This document shows, in pieces, positions 28,589 through 36,234 of a DNA stretch of 54,484 bases. The position numbers and the translations under genes are program-made. Numbering within the stretch: the first letter of the stretch is position 1; each line of letters starts with the position of its first letter. The notes below the pieces were generated by a model. That model was not told the DNA's origin. It saw nothing but the letters and a program-made list of their open reading frames with translations, and did no database searches. This DNA comes from CAWHPS01 sp963831235 (GTDB taxonomy: Bacteria > Fibrobacterota > OXYB2-FULL-49-7 > JAEUSG01). Location of the stretch: positions 1 through 54,484 of the forward strand of contig CAWHPS010000058.1 of the NCBI GenBank assembly GCA_963831235.1. The letters run 5' to 3'.

Positions 28589-29441
28589 TTGAATTCACGT
28601 TGCTGAGATTGGCAAGTTGTTCTGCAAGAATCATTTCGTGGTTCTGGCCCAACATCTCAATCTTTTTTGCATATCGGCTGCAGAAACCATCGATCTTGTT
28701 TAGTTCGCGAGTCTTGATGTTTTCCATAAGTTCAGTAAGCGATCCGCTGTTGAGTATTTCGTTGGTACTTACTTCAAAATGTATGTTATTGCGTGTTTGA
28801 ATTCTGTTTAATATGTCGGATGCCATTAATACAAAATCATTTAGTATTGTAGCATTGGTTTCGTCTATCCTGAAAAGTTCCACACCTTTTCTAAGTTGAT
28901 CAATAAAATATTTTCCATTAAAGATATAACTTCTTGAATTCTTATAGACCTTTGGATCATAATAGTATTCTCCAAGGATCCTGCCTTTATCGGTTTTAAC
29001 TATTGATTTGGGAAAGCGGGAATGTTCTGCCTGTTTATACACCTTATAAATCGAATCGGAAGATGGATTCAAGGATTTTTGTTCGGCAAGCACTTCTTCC
29101 TTTTCAGGCTGGATTTTGCTTGAAGGTTCCGGCGAAGAATTTTGCACCTGCTGTATTGCTGTGGAAGGCTTAACATCAGGCATGGGTGCTGATTGCTTTG
29201 AAGCCTGTAATAAACTGATCTTTTCTTCGGGTTTCATCAGGATTACAGTCTGCAGGCTATCAAGCATTTCCTTTTCATGTTCCTGGAGTTTGTGGCTGAA
29301 GGCCGTTGTTTTTTCACTCAGGTCTTTTTCTTTAACCAGCAGTTTTTCCTGTTTTGCTTTTAGGAAATTTATTTCCTGGGTACAGTCTTCGATTTCCTGG
29401 ACAATGCCTGCAAGATCGTGTTCGATTTTTTCGATCTTCAA
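28578..29441 (-). CDS. Coiled-coil protein upstream of topoisomerase VI
   Basis: A 287-residue protein with a long heptad-rich N-terminus (about 1-75), a Pro/Ser-rich linker (75-130), and a C-terminal domain with GEYYYDPKVYKNSRSYIFNGKYFID and a second helical part ending NVNSNAS. No family recognised. The 11-base overlap with top6B indicates a functional tie, perhaps a regulator or adaptor of the topoisomerase. Confidence 0.65.
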   Translation of the reverse strand: MKIEKIEHDLAGIVQEIEDCTQEINFLKAKQEKLLVKEKDLSEKTTAFSHKLQEHEKEMLDSLQTVILMKPEEKISLLQASKQSAPMPDVKPSTAIQQVQNSSPEPSSKIQPEKEEVLAEQKSLNPSSDSIYKVYKQAEHSRFPKSIVKTDKGRILGEYYYDPKVYKNSRSYIFNGKYFIDQLRKGVELFRIDETNATILNDFVLMASDILNRIQTRNNIHFEVSTNEILNSGSLTELMENIKTRELNKIDGFCSRYAKKIEMLGQNHEMILAEQLANLSNVNSNAS

Positions 29442-29679
29442 TGAGTCTGACCGATTCGAGGCTTATCTACGTTGATTCGTTCCTCTTCTGGCGGACTGAA
29501 TCAACCTTCTTTTGATAATAATGAGTAGAAGCATCTCGGAAAGTTCAATGTCACCACAATATCAGGATACAGTCTATCAAACCTGGCATAACATTAGCTG
29601 ACTACAATCTTTAAAACAGCAAACTATTCACGACTATACCTTTATTATAGTGAACAACCTCCTGCCTTCCTGTATAGAT

Positions 29680-31195
29680 CTATATTTTAACGACTAGTAA
29701 CGTGAGTACAATAATTTCAAAGTATGCGACGAGTAGCAACAGATCCATACTTGGTTGAATTACCGGTGCCATTCTATACCCTCCAAGAGCATAGATAATT
29801 TCTACCCATTTTGAAGCGATACTTGAGCAGGCTTTCAACAAAGCGATCTCGGTTGCGGAGAGTTCGACTTGGGCCCCGACTTGGGCCTCTTGGGCCTTAA
29901 CTTGTAATACAGTGTCGGGCTTAGGGCGCCAGAGCGTCTGGATAAACTGACCGCCTTCCTGCCTGAACTGGGGTGTCGACAGGCCCGCTTTTCGGCAGAG
30001 GACGATCATGTCTAGGATACCGCTTCCGGCTTTCTCAGCGTAATGGGCCAGAAACAAAGGCTCAGCAATTAGTGGATTCCGAGGTATGGAGGCGTGGGGT
30101 AGACGCAGTTGCTCAATGGACAGCGATAGCGGAAGTTTGCCGGGGTTCCAGACCTCCAGCCGGTTGGCGAAAAGCATGACCTGCACACTTGCATTGCTGG
30201 TGTAGTCACGGTGAGCGACAGCGTTTACGATGGCTTCCGCAACGGCTTCACGCGGCAGTTCGTATTTGACCGGTGCCTGCGGGCCGAGAGCTCGGGTACC
30301 GACGGTGCGATTGATCTTGGACATGACGAAATCCACCGCCTGATCCACGAGTTCAAAGACGGTTCCACGATAAATCTGGTAGGAAGGAATAGGCTTGCGG
30401 ACTTCCATGCCGTGAAAGTGCATACACTTGACTTCTGACGTGATGAGAAAACGTTGAGGCTGATGGGCGAAAAGCAAGACTGCGGCGTGGCTGGGCTGTC
30501 CGGCATCGAGAAGGTTCATGTGTGCCAGGGCTTCGGCAGGCGGCGCGTCTTCTCGTAAAGGGTATTGACGTTCGCGGCGTGCAAGCCCTAGAAACCACTT
30601 CACCTTTCTTCAGCAATATCGGCAAGGGTGGCATCGGGGCAGGCTGCGGCTGCAAAAGGCTTGGTGCGGAGCCGTCCGTTCCTCTCCAGATGTTCCACAA
30701 GGCTGGTATAAACCGCAGCGTCGTCAAGGCATCGATGCCTCGACGACGAATAAGCTCGTTACCGGCTTTTGGATCAAGGCTTCCATTTTTCCGATGCCCG
30801 TCTGTCGTCGGTACCTCATACAAAAATGAGACGGGTCTTCCCGAGTTGAGTGGCGTAGTCGAACTCCCGTTCAGTGGGTGATATGCCATCGGTGTCCTCA
30901 TTTCGTAGTCACAACCGAACATTCCGATATAAACGGCACATCGCCTGACCTGCTTAAGGTATACGTGGTCAGCACGACAATCTGAGCCGGAAGGTCTTCA
31001 AAGAGTAAGACGTTCAGAAAAACCGATGGCACAATGGATCACCATTGATAAAGTTACAGAGCGCCAGACGTTCAACGGCAAGCTCCTTCTGAACACTGCT
31101 GATGAAGATACGTTCTTTCATGCCCATGCGTCCTTCGGCAAAGCGTCTTCGGGGGATTCGAGCCAGAAATAAATTTGTTCTATTGTGGTATTCAT
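29680..31195 (-). pseudogene. DUF4062 / AlbA_2-type ATP-binding regulator, decayed
   Basis: Joined pieces, in order: MNTTIEQIYFWLESPED (start like an AlbA_2 domain, cut off after about 25 residues), MKERIFISSVQKELAVERLAL (DUF4062 start), YIGMFGCDY, REFDYATQLGKTRLIF, then an intact 300-residue part with YELPREAVAEAIVNAVAHRDYT (HATPase_c_4 region), FANRLEVWNPGKLPLSLS and AEKAGSGILDM. The last residues of the usual winged-helix end are replaced by an unrelated tail (LLLLVAYFEIIVLTLLVVKI). There are several slips between 30,400 and 31,120. The region is much richer in GC than both neighbours, which suggests recent transfer. Similar proteins are found in mobile and defence regions; substrate unknown. 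Confidence 0.7.
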
Positions 31196-31623
31196 ATCTT
31201 GATTGATTTTACACTTTATTTGTTGAGTTATGTTTGCTGCTTAGTTTCCTTATCATTCAATTTATCGGATATTTTTTATTAGATTCTTGTAATAGAGACA
31301 GTTTATTCCTCAAGGAATGTTTTCTTCAACCATGTTCCATTTTTTTCGAAATTCAAATTGCGAATATTTCAATTCTCTGGAAAGTTCCAATTCGGAGTCT
31401 GTATCCACCAATCCTTCAATTGGCGCGGAATACAACTCCTCTTTTTTTGGATTTGCCGCAATAATCTCTATTTTAAATATGCTCGTAATCACACTCCTCG
31501 TCTATTTATTTGTTCAAATATATTAACTGTAACTTGTCAATTCAATAATTGCAAAAATAGAGTAATTAGGATAGTGTCAAATATCCTCCCCAGACCTCTC
31601 TTTTTTTCGGCATAGGCGGTTCC
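31196..31623. other. Spacer before the Hsp70 operon, mostly non-coding
   Basis: AT-rich, about 430 bases, lying downstream of the last gene of the Hsp70 operon. It holds only the short protease-like remnant at 31310-31492; I found no terminator hairpin with a clear U-tract. Confidence 0.45.
31310..31492 (-). pseudogene. Possible remnant of a clan AA (retropepsin-like) aspartic protease
   Basis: A 60-codon frame with GTG start preceded by GAGGAG. It reads ITSIFKIEIIAANPKKEE and then IEGLVDTDSELELSREL, which resembles the LVDTGS/A active-site strand of retropepsin-like proteins but with Asp in place of the Gly. It ends after ENIP without the rest of the domain. Weak resemblance; may simply be a small unknown gene. 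Confidence 0.3.
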
Positions 31624-33675
31624 TTAACATAATGCAGAACCACAAAACCTATAATAAAAAAAACAGCCGTTAATCATATAACCATTTTTCTTTACAATAA
31701 GATTATTTACCTTTTGCTCAGCCATTTTCCGTTTAATCGGCTGCAATTCGGTTTTAATGGCGTTAAACTGCGCATTCAAATTATCCACATCTTCCTTGGT
31801 AGGCGGTTTGGGGGGAGGCGGCGGCTCTAACTCCATCACAAACGGAGCCAGGCCTTCAATTTTAGATCGGATAATAATATTGGATTGAATATCCAGATGC
31901 ATGCTAAAATCAATCTTGGTACCAATCGGGAGTTCGACATCAAAAGTTTGGGTGACTTTTTTAATTTCCACATTCCCTTGATAAAGCCAGAATGTAATCA
32001 TTTTAGGGTTATCGGTAAAAAATAGAAATTCTTTTTCGCATGGAAGTGACTCACTTGCTTCAACCAGAATCTCCTTAACCCATGCACCGTTGTTTTTGAG
32101 TACCCACAACCAGATCGGCTGAGAATTCACCGTTGCACCTTCATTTCCAACACCCTCGCCCAGACCAACGGTGCGGGTGTACCTCCCAATTTCCTTATGT
32201 TCCAGGTTATGCAAAGCCAGGGTAACCTTGGATGCCTTCCCCGGATCCAGATAAATTCCCTCAAAACAGAATCCCCCATCAACCCCAACTTCGGTTTCTC
32301 CGAAAGACTCCCCATCCTGCAAAAGATTTATGCTATACCCGTTAAAAGGGGAACCCGCCTTTTCCTTTTCCGGATCGTCACGGTACACATTCCCTCTTAA
32401 GCGATATTCTTCATTCGACACCAGGGCGGCACTCTTGATGTGGACCGATAAATTATTTTCCTCGTCCTTATAGATTATTCCGCCTGAGGCGGCCGCCTGC
32501 AGAGCCGCTCCCATGGCCACGCATTCATCCGGCTCGTCCTGGAAGACATCTTCACATTTAGCGCGGCCAGGCTTATCTCCTTTTTTACAAAGCTTTTCCC
32601 GGACAGTGCTTTTAACAAATGGAATCCAGGTGGATCCGCCCACCAGCAGGATATAATCGATATCTTCTAAGCCTTTAAAGGTGCCTTTTGCTTTTTCGGA
32701 GGCAAGATTCAACGCTGTCTTTACAATTTCATCAATCGACCGATTAATATGCGGGGCTATCAGTTCTTCAAACTGCGGACGGGTTATTTTCATCTCCACA
32801 TGGATGGCATTGCCGTTTTTATCCGGGAAGGGGCACGCACCATCACAAAAAAGCACCTGCATTTCAGTGGATAATTGCATTTTAATCCCTTCCGCTCTCC
32901 ATACGTAATAATCGAAAAGGGCTTTATCCTGCGGATCCTTTTGGACATCAAGATTCAAGTTGTACTTTCCACCTTTCTTCAGGTTATCCAAGATAAAAGA
33001 TGCCAGTGCCATATCGAACGTATCCCCACCAAGTACCATGTCGCCGCAAATCCCAAGAATTTCAAATACACCTTCAGATCTCCTTAGAATAGACACATCG
33101 AAAGTCCCGCCTCCCAGGTCGTATACCAAAAAATTACCATCGTTAATCTTATGATGCCAGCAATAGTAAAGGGTGGCGGCAGTCGGTTCGTGAAGCAGTT
33201 CCAGCGTTTTGAGGCCCGATAACTCAGCCGCTTTTCGGGTGGCTTCAATCTGGGGATTATTGAAATAAGCGGGGATTGTCACTATTGCCCGATCGACGAT
33301 GTAGGGAGTCTTCCCGTCACTGGATTTACCAAACTTTTCAGCTACCAGCGTTTCTCCGCATTTTTTCAGGAACTTAAGAATCTCTGCGGATACGTCTTCC
33401 GGATGCATCTTAATATCTCCATGCTCAATGGCGACATTGAATCCCATGGATCGCTTTATAGATCGAATGGGATAAGGCTTTTTATGCCTAGTGAGTAAAG
33501 CATCCTCGCCGACTTTGAACTCTTTTTTTTCCGGATCCCACTGCACCACCGACGGAACCGTTGCCTTCCCAAATCCATCTTTCCATAGATGAATAACTTT
33601 GTATTCCATGTCCAGTATTCCAATACGAGAATAGGTTGTCCCCAAATCTATCCCGACTGCCCTACTTATTCTCAA
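31624..33675 (-). CDS. Hsp70 paralogue 2, lidless, with a short hydrophobic tail
   Basis: A 683-residue chaperone-like protein. Nucleotide-binding domain with AVGIDLGTTYS, SIKRSMGF, LHEPTAAT, YDLGGGTFDVS, GGDTFDM and LLVGGSTWIPF, so ATP binding is expected. An extra beta domain and a substrate-binding beta part follow, then PPPPPKPP and a short helix ending MAEQKVNNL. There the frame continues into an unrelated tail IVKKNGYMINGCFFYYRFCG in place of the 200-residue helical lid of paralogue 1. TTG start at 33675 with GGAGGA upstream. From 31695 to 33684 it is a gap-free near-copy of paralogue 1. Last gene of the operon. Confidence 0.85.
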   Translation of the reverse strand: MRISRAVGIDLGTTYSRIGILDMEYKVIHLWKDGFGKATVPSVVQWDPEKKEFKVGEDALLTRHKKPYPIRSIKRSMGFNVAIEHGDIKMHPEDVSAEILKFLKKCGETLVAEKFGKSSDGKTPYIVDRAIVTIPAYFNNPQIEATRKAAELSGLKTLELLHEPTAATLYYCWHHKINDGNFLVYDLGGGTFDVSILRRSEGVFEILGICGDMVLGGDTFDMALASFILDNLKKGGKYNLNLDVQKDPQDKALFDYYVWRAEGIKMQLSTEMQVLFCDGACPFPDKNGNAIHVEMKITRPQFEELIAPHINRSIDEIVKTALNLASEKAKGTFKGLEDIDYILLVGGSTWIPFVKSTVREKLCKKGDKPGRAKCEDVFQDEPDECVAMGAALQAAASGGIIYKDEENNLSVHIKSAALVSNEEYRLRGNVYRDDPEKEKAGSPFNGYSINLLQDGESFGETEVGVDGGFCFEGIYLDPGKASKVTLALHNLEHKEIGRYTRTVGLGEGVGNEGATVNSQPIWLWVLKNNGAWVKEILVEASESLPCEKEFLFFTDNPKMITFWLYQGNVEIKKVTQTFDVELPIGTKIDFSMHLDIQSNIIIRSKIEGLAPFVMELEPPPPPKPPTKEDVDNLNAQFNAIKTELQPIKRKMAEQKVNNLIVKKNGYMINGCFFYYRFCGSALC

Positions 33676-33684
33676 CTATTCCTC
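31695..33684 (-). repeat. About 1,990-bp direct repeat, copy 2 (partial hsp70 duplication)
   Basis: Aligns without gaps to 39460-41449, same strand. By eye the proteins are about 95% identical, with most differences in the first 35 residues and in the substrate-binding half. The homology stops abruptly at CAATAA (31695-31700, and 39460-39465). Confidence 0.85.
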
Positions 33685-33738
33685 CGGTGATACCAATGTA
33701 TATTGGCAAATTTCTGGCATTCTTAATGGATACTGTTC

Positions 33739-33957
33739 TCATTTTAGAAGATACTTGTCGCGTTCTAATCCGGACAAGTTATGGTCCCGTTCAAGATGTT
33801 TTAACAGAAACTGCTTATTGATAAAATTCCTGCCACAGACGCCATTGGAATTTCCTTCATTTGTCACCGTGCACCGGTAACCGTTTGCAGAAGCTCGAGG
33901 TTTAATACTCTTTCTTAAGGCCTCTCCCGCTTTGTTTTCGCCCGGGATATTATTCAA
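33739..33957 (-). CDS. Small protein with a C2H2 zinc-finger-like motif
   Basis: A 72-residue basic protein. It has YRC, an 11-residue spacer, then CGRNFINKQFLLKHLERDH, which fits the classical finger C-x3-F-x5-L-x2-H-x4-H; only the gap between the two cysteines is longer than usual. Could bind DNA, RNA or protein. It starts 8 bases after the ZorB-like stop, so it is in the same operon. Its function is unknown; the match is to a motif and the metal binding is inferred. Confidence 0.55.
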   Translation of the reverse strand: MNNIPGENKAGEALRKSIKPRASANGYRCTVTNEGNSNGVCGRNFINKQFLLKHLERDHNLSGLERDKYLLK

Positions 33958-33965
33958 AATGGTGG

Positions 33966-34805
33966 CTACCGGTTGCGCCGGGTCAATATTTTGAAATCCC
34001 GCGAAGCAAATGTGGACTTTTCTATTCCATTTTTTAAGCTATCTGCTTTCAAATTTGCAACATCGTTATCCATATTTCTTGATATACGAACAGCTTCATT
34101 ATCGCTATTTGTTTTCTTACTTTTCGCCGCAATATCCTCCATCTTGAATATCTCTTTTGCGCGAATACATGACATGAATTGCTTGTCATAGGAATATAGG
34201 ATTCCTATTTCTATCCGGCGGTTAAGATTGATGGAATCTGGATTTATGGGATGATAACTGGAAAACCCAGCGCTTTTAAGCTTATACGGGTTAAAGTTAA
34301 CGGAGTCGGCCAGGAAGCGGACAACCGTTGTTGCTCTTCCGGATGAAAGCTCCCAATTTGTAGGGTATAAACTTTGCATTCCTTCACTTAATAGCACAGT
34401 GTCGGCATGCCCTTCAATAGTGACCGATTGCAGAACCTCTTCGTTTATTCGCAATACTTCGCCCACGGTTTTTAAAATAAGTTCATCTTCCTTTCTTCGC
34501 AGTTTTACATCTCCGGATGCGAAACGCAACGCATCGTTCGTCAGAACTATTTTTTGCAGCAACGGGTTTCCATCATCAACCACAATAGCCGGCTCTTGCA
34601 GATTGGCTTTTACGCATGCGGATTCTATCTCCTTTCGTATGAATTCCTGAAGAGTGCTTATTTTCATTCTCTCGAAAACCTTGATAAATTGAATTTGCTG
34701 GATAAAAATAAATAGGATAAGAAAAAATATTATCCCCCCCATGATGTCGCTTAACACCTGGTTTTCCCCAAAATATTCGCCAGACCGTTTTCGTCCGCTG
34801 CTCAT
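33966..34805 (-). CDS. MotB/ZorB-like stator protein with OmpA peptidoglycan-binding domain
   Basis: A 279-residue membrane protein. One transmembrane helix near the N-terminus (about 20-40) begins LSDIMGGIIFFLILFIF; the Asp20 sits where MotB and ZorB have the proton-carrying Asp. A linker (40-130) leads to an OmpA-like domain with SVTIEGHAD, NWELSSGRATTVVRFL and INLNRRIEIGI, the family's peptidoglycan-contact pattern. With the preceding MotA-like protein it should form an ion-driven motor anchored to the cell wall. The first ATG overlaps the stop of that gene by 4 bases. A flagellar stator is unlikely, since no flagellar or chemotaxis gene is beside it. Confidence 0.85.
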   Translation of the reverse strand: MSSGRKRSGEYFGENQVLSDIMGGIIFFLILFIFIQQIQFIKVFERMKISTLQEFIRKEIESACVKANLQEPAIVVDDGNPLLQKIVLTNDALRFASGDVKLRRKEDELILKTVGEVLRINEEVLQSVTIEGHADTVLLSEGMQSLYPTNWELSSGRATTVVRFLADSVNFNPYKLKSAGFSSYHPINPDSINLNRRIEIGILYSYDKQFMSCIRAKEIFKMEDIAAKSKKTNSDNEAVRISRNMDNDVANLKADSLKNGIEKSTFASRDFKILTRRNR

Positions 34806-36199
34806 TTAAAAGCTCCAATGGCAATGCTGTTTGACTCTATCACTTTCTGGAGAATTCCGCTCATCTCCTTGATTAGTTTCTGGGTTTGCTTTTCATATTG
34901 ATCATTATTCTGCACTACATTGGTTTTAAATTCCTCCAAGGATTTACGCAAACCCTCCACAACTTCCCGGGTCAGTTGCCCATTATTTTCGGATAATTGT
35001 TTGTACTCTTCTACCGCCTTATCGATAAGGCACTGCTGAGTATCGGTAAAATTCTGCTGGAACGTATTATATGTTTTTACCACTCGTTCCAGATTTTCCT
35101 CCATGGAGGTATCCAGATGTCGCAGAAATGCCTTGTTGGTTTCAGAATACATTTCGTGTTGAATCTTACCGGTTTCAACTATCTCGTTTCGGCTATCCTG
35201 AAGATATGCCAAAAAGGCTTCCCGATCGTGCGTTCCGGAATCAAGCAAACCCTGAATCCGAGCATAACTGCCGTGCATTTCCTTGGCTATGGAATTTATG
35301 GATTCATGCACTTCCTTGACCGTTTTTTGCGATTCCAGGAATTCCTTAACGACACTGGCCACATGTTTTATTATTTTCTCGTTATCTCGGTTGTATGTCC
35401 CCATATTCGCCGCGAGATCTCCGACGGATTGCACCAGCCTGCTGTTACTGTGCTCGATGGTTCGCAGCGTTTCACGGGAAGCATTCATTATTTCAACTAA
35501 CTTATCAATTAAGTTGTCCTTCTCTGGAATGGCGAAAGAAGGGTAAACTTTAAGAATAACCGCTCTTTGCAAACGATGATCATATCTGTCATAAAATACC
35601 TTGTAAATCACATTACCAATGGCCAGCGCTACCGCGCTGACTAATCCTACTATGGTGGTCCCGAATGCCGTTCTCATTCCGTCTAAAGCCGACACCATCG
35701 AGGCGGTAAGACCTTGCAACCCCGCCTCCGAGGCTAAGCCTCCTTCCACCCGGAACATCGCCGGCATGGAATCAATCGCCCAAAAAAGGCCGACTACAGT
35801 TCCAAAAAAACCAATGCTTACAGCCAGTCCAGGTACCGCTTTGGGGAGGGCGGTACGGGCCTCATTACGGATGTCTTCAATTTGCATTAATTTGTCGCGA
35901 TCCTCCATGCTGGTTTTTGAAAGTGAATTCAAGGCGCCTAAAATCCTGAGAATTACTCCATTTGAATGGAACCCGGAAGTATTGGCAATCGATAGCAAGT
36001 CGTCCTTTTTAGGAATTTCCTCTTGCTTTCGCAGTATATTTTCCAAAATGGCAAGGTCATTCCGGTTAACCTTTAACAGTAGCATGGCACGAATGAGGAT
36101 AAATAGGCCAATGATAAAAACCAAGGCATTGATTGTATTTATGAAAACACTTAGCCCATTGGCTGCGAATGTATCATAAAGCAATTGAGAGATTGTCAT
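34802..36199 (-). CDS. MotA/TolQ/ExbB family channel with long coiled-coil tail (ZorA-like)
   Basis: A 465-residue inner-membrane protein. Three hydrophobic helices lie at about 17-40, 121-143 and 176-200. The conserved channel motifs are GFFGTVVGLFWAI (helix 2) and TAFGTTIVGLVSAVALAI (helix 3). Residues 210-465 are a highly charged, heptad-rich cytoplasmic tail. Three helices plus a long intracellular coiled coil is the layout of ZorA from Zorya defence, whose tail transmits a signal into the cytoplasm. Ribosome-binding site AAGGAG precedes the ATG; 35 bases separate it from the TIR gene. Confidence 0.85.
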   Translation of the reverse strand: MTISQLLYDTFAANGLSVFINTINALVFIIGLFILIRAMLLLKVNRNDLAILENILRKQEEIPKKDDLLSIANTSGFHSNGVILRILGALNSLSKTSMEDRDKLMQIEDIRNEARTALPKAVPGLAVSIGFFGTVVGLFWAIDSMPAMFRVEGGLASEAGLQGLTASMVSALDGMRTAFGTTIVGLVSAVALAIGNVIYKVFYDRYDHRLQRAVILKVYPSFAIPEKDNLIDKLVEIMNASRETLRTIEHSNSRLVQSVGDLAANMGTYNRDNEKIIKHVASVVKEFLESQKTVKEVHESINSIAKEMHGSYARIQGLLDSGTHDREAFLAYLQDSRNEIVETGKIQHEMYSETNKAFLRHLDTSMEENLERVVKTYNTFQQNFTDTQQCLIDKAVEEYKQLSENNGQLTREVVEGLRKSLEEFKTNVVQNNDQYEKQTQKLIKEMSGILQKVIESNSIAIGAFK

Positions 36200-36234
36200 G
36201 TAATTTCTCCTTTAAATCAATTATAGCAAGACAA

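Noticed and set aside
30725..30752. Near-perfect palindrome around AGGCATCGATGCCT as an operator site
   Set aside because: Lies within the decayed DUF4062 coding region; likely chance or codon-driven.
33966..36199. Flagellar stator motAB or Tol/Ton genes
   Set aside because: The long coiled-coil tail, three-helix topology and operon context do not fit; no flagellar or Tol/Ton gene nearby.
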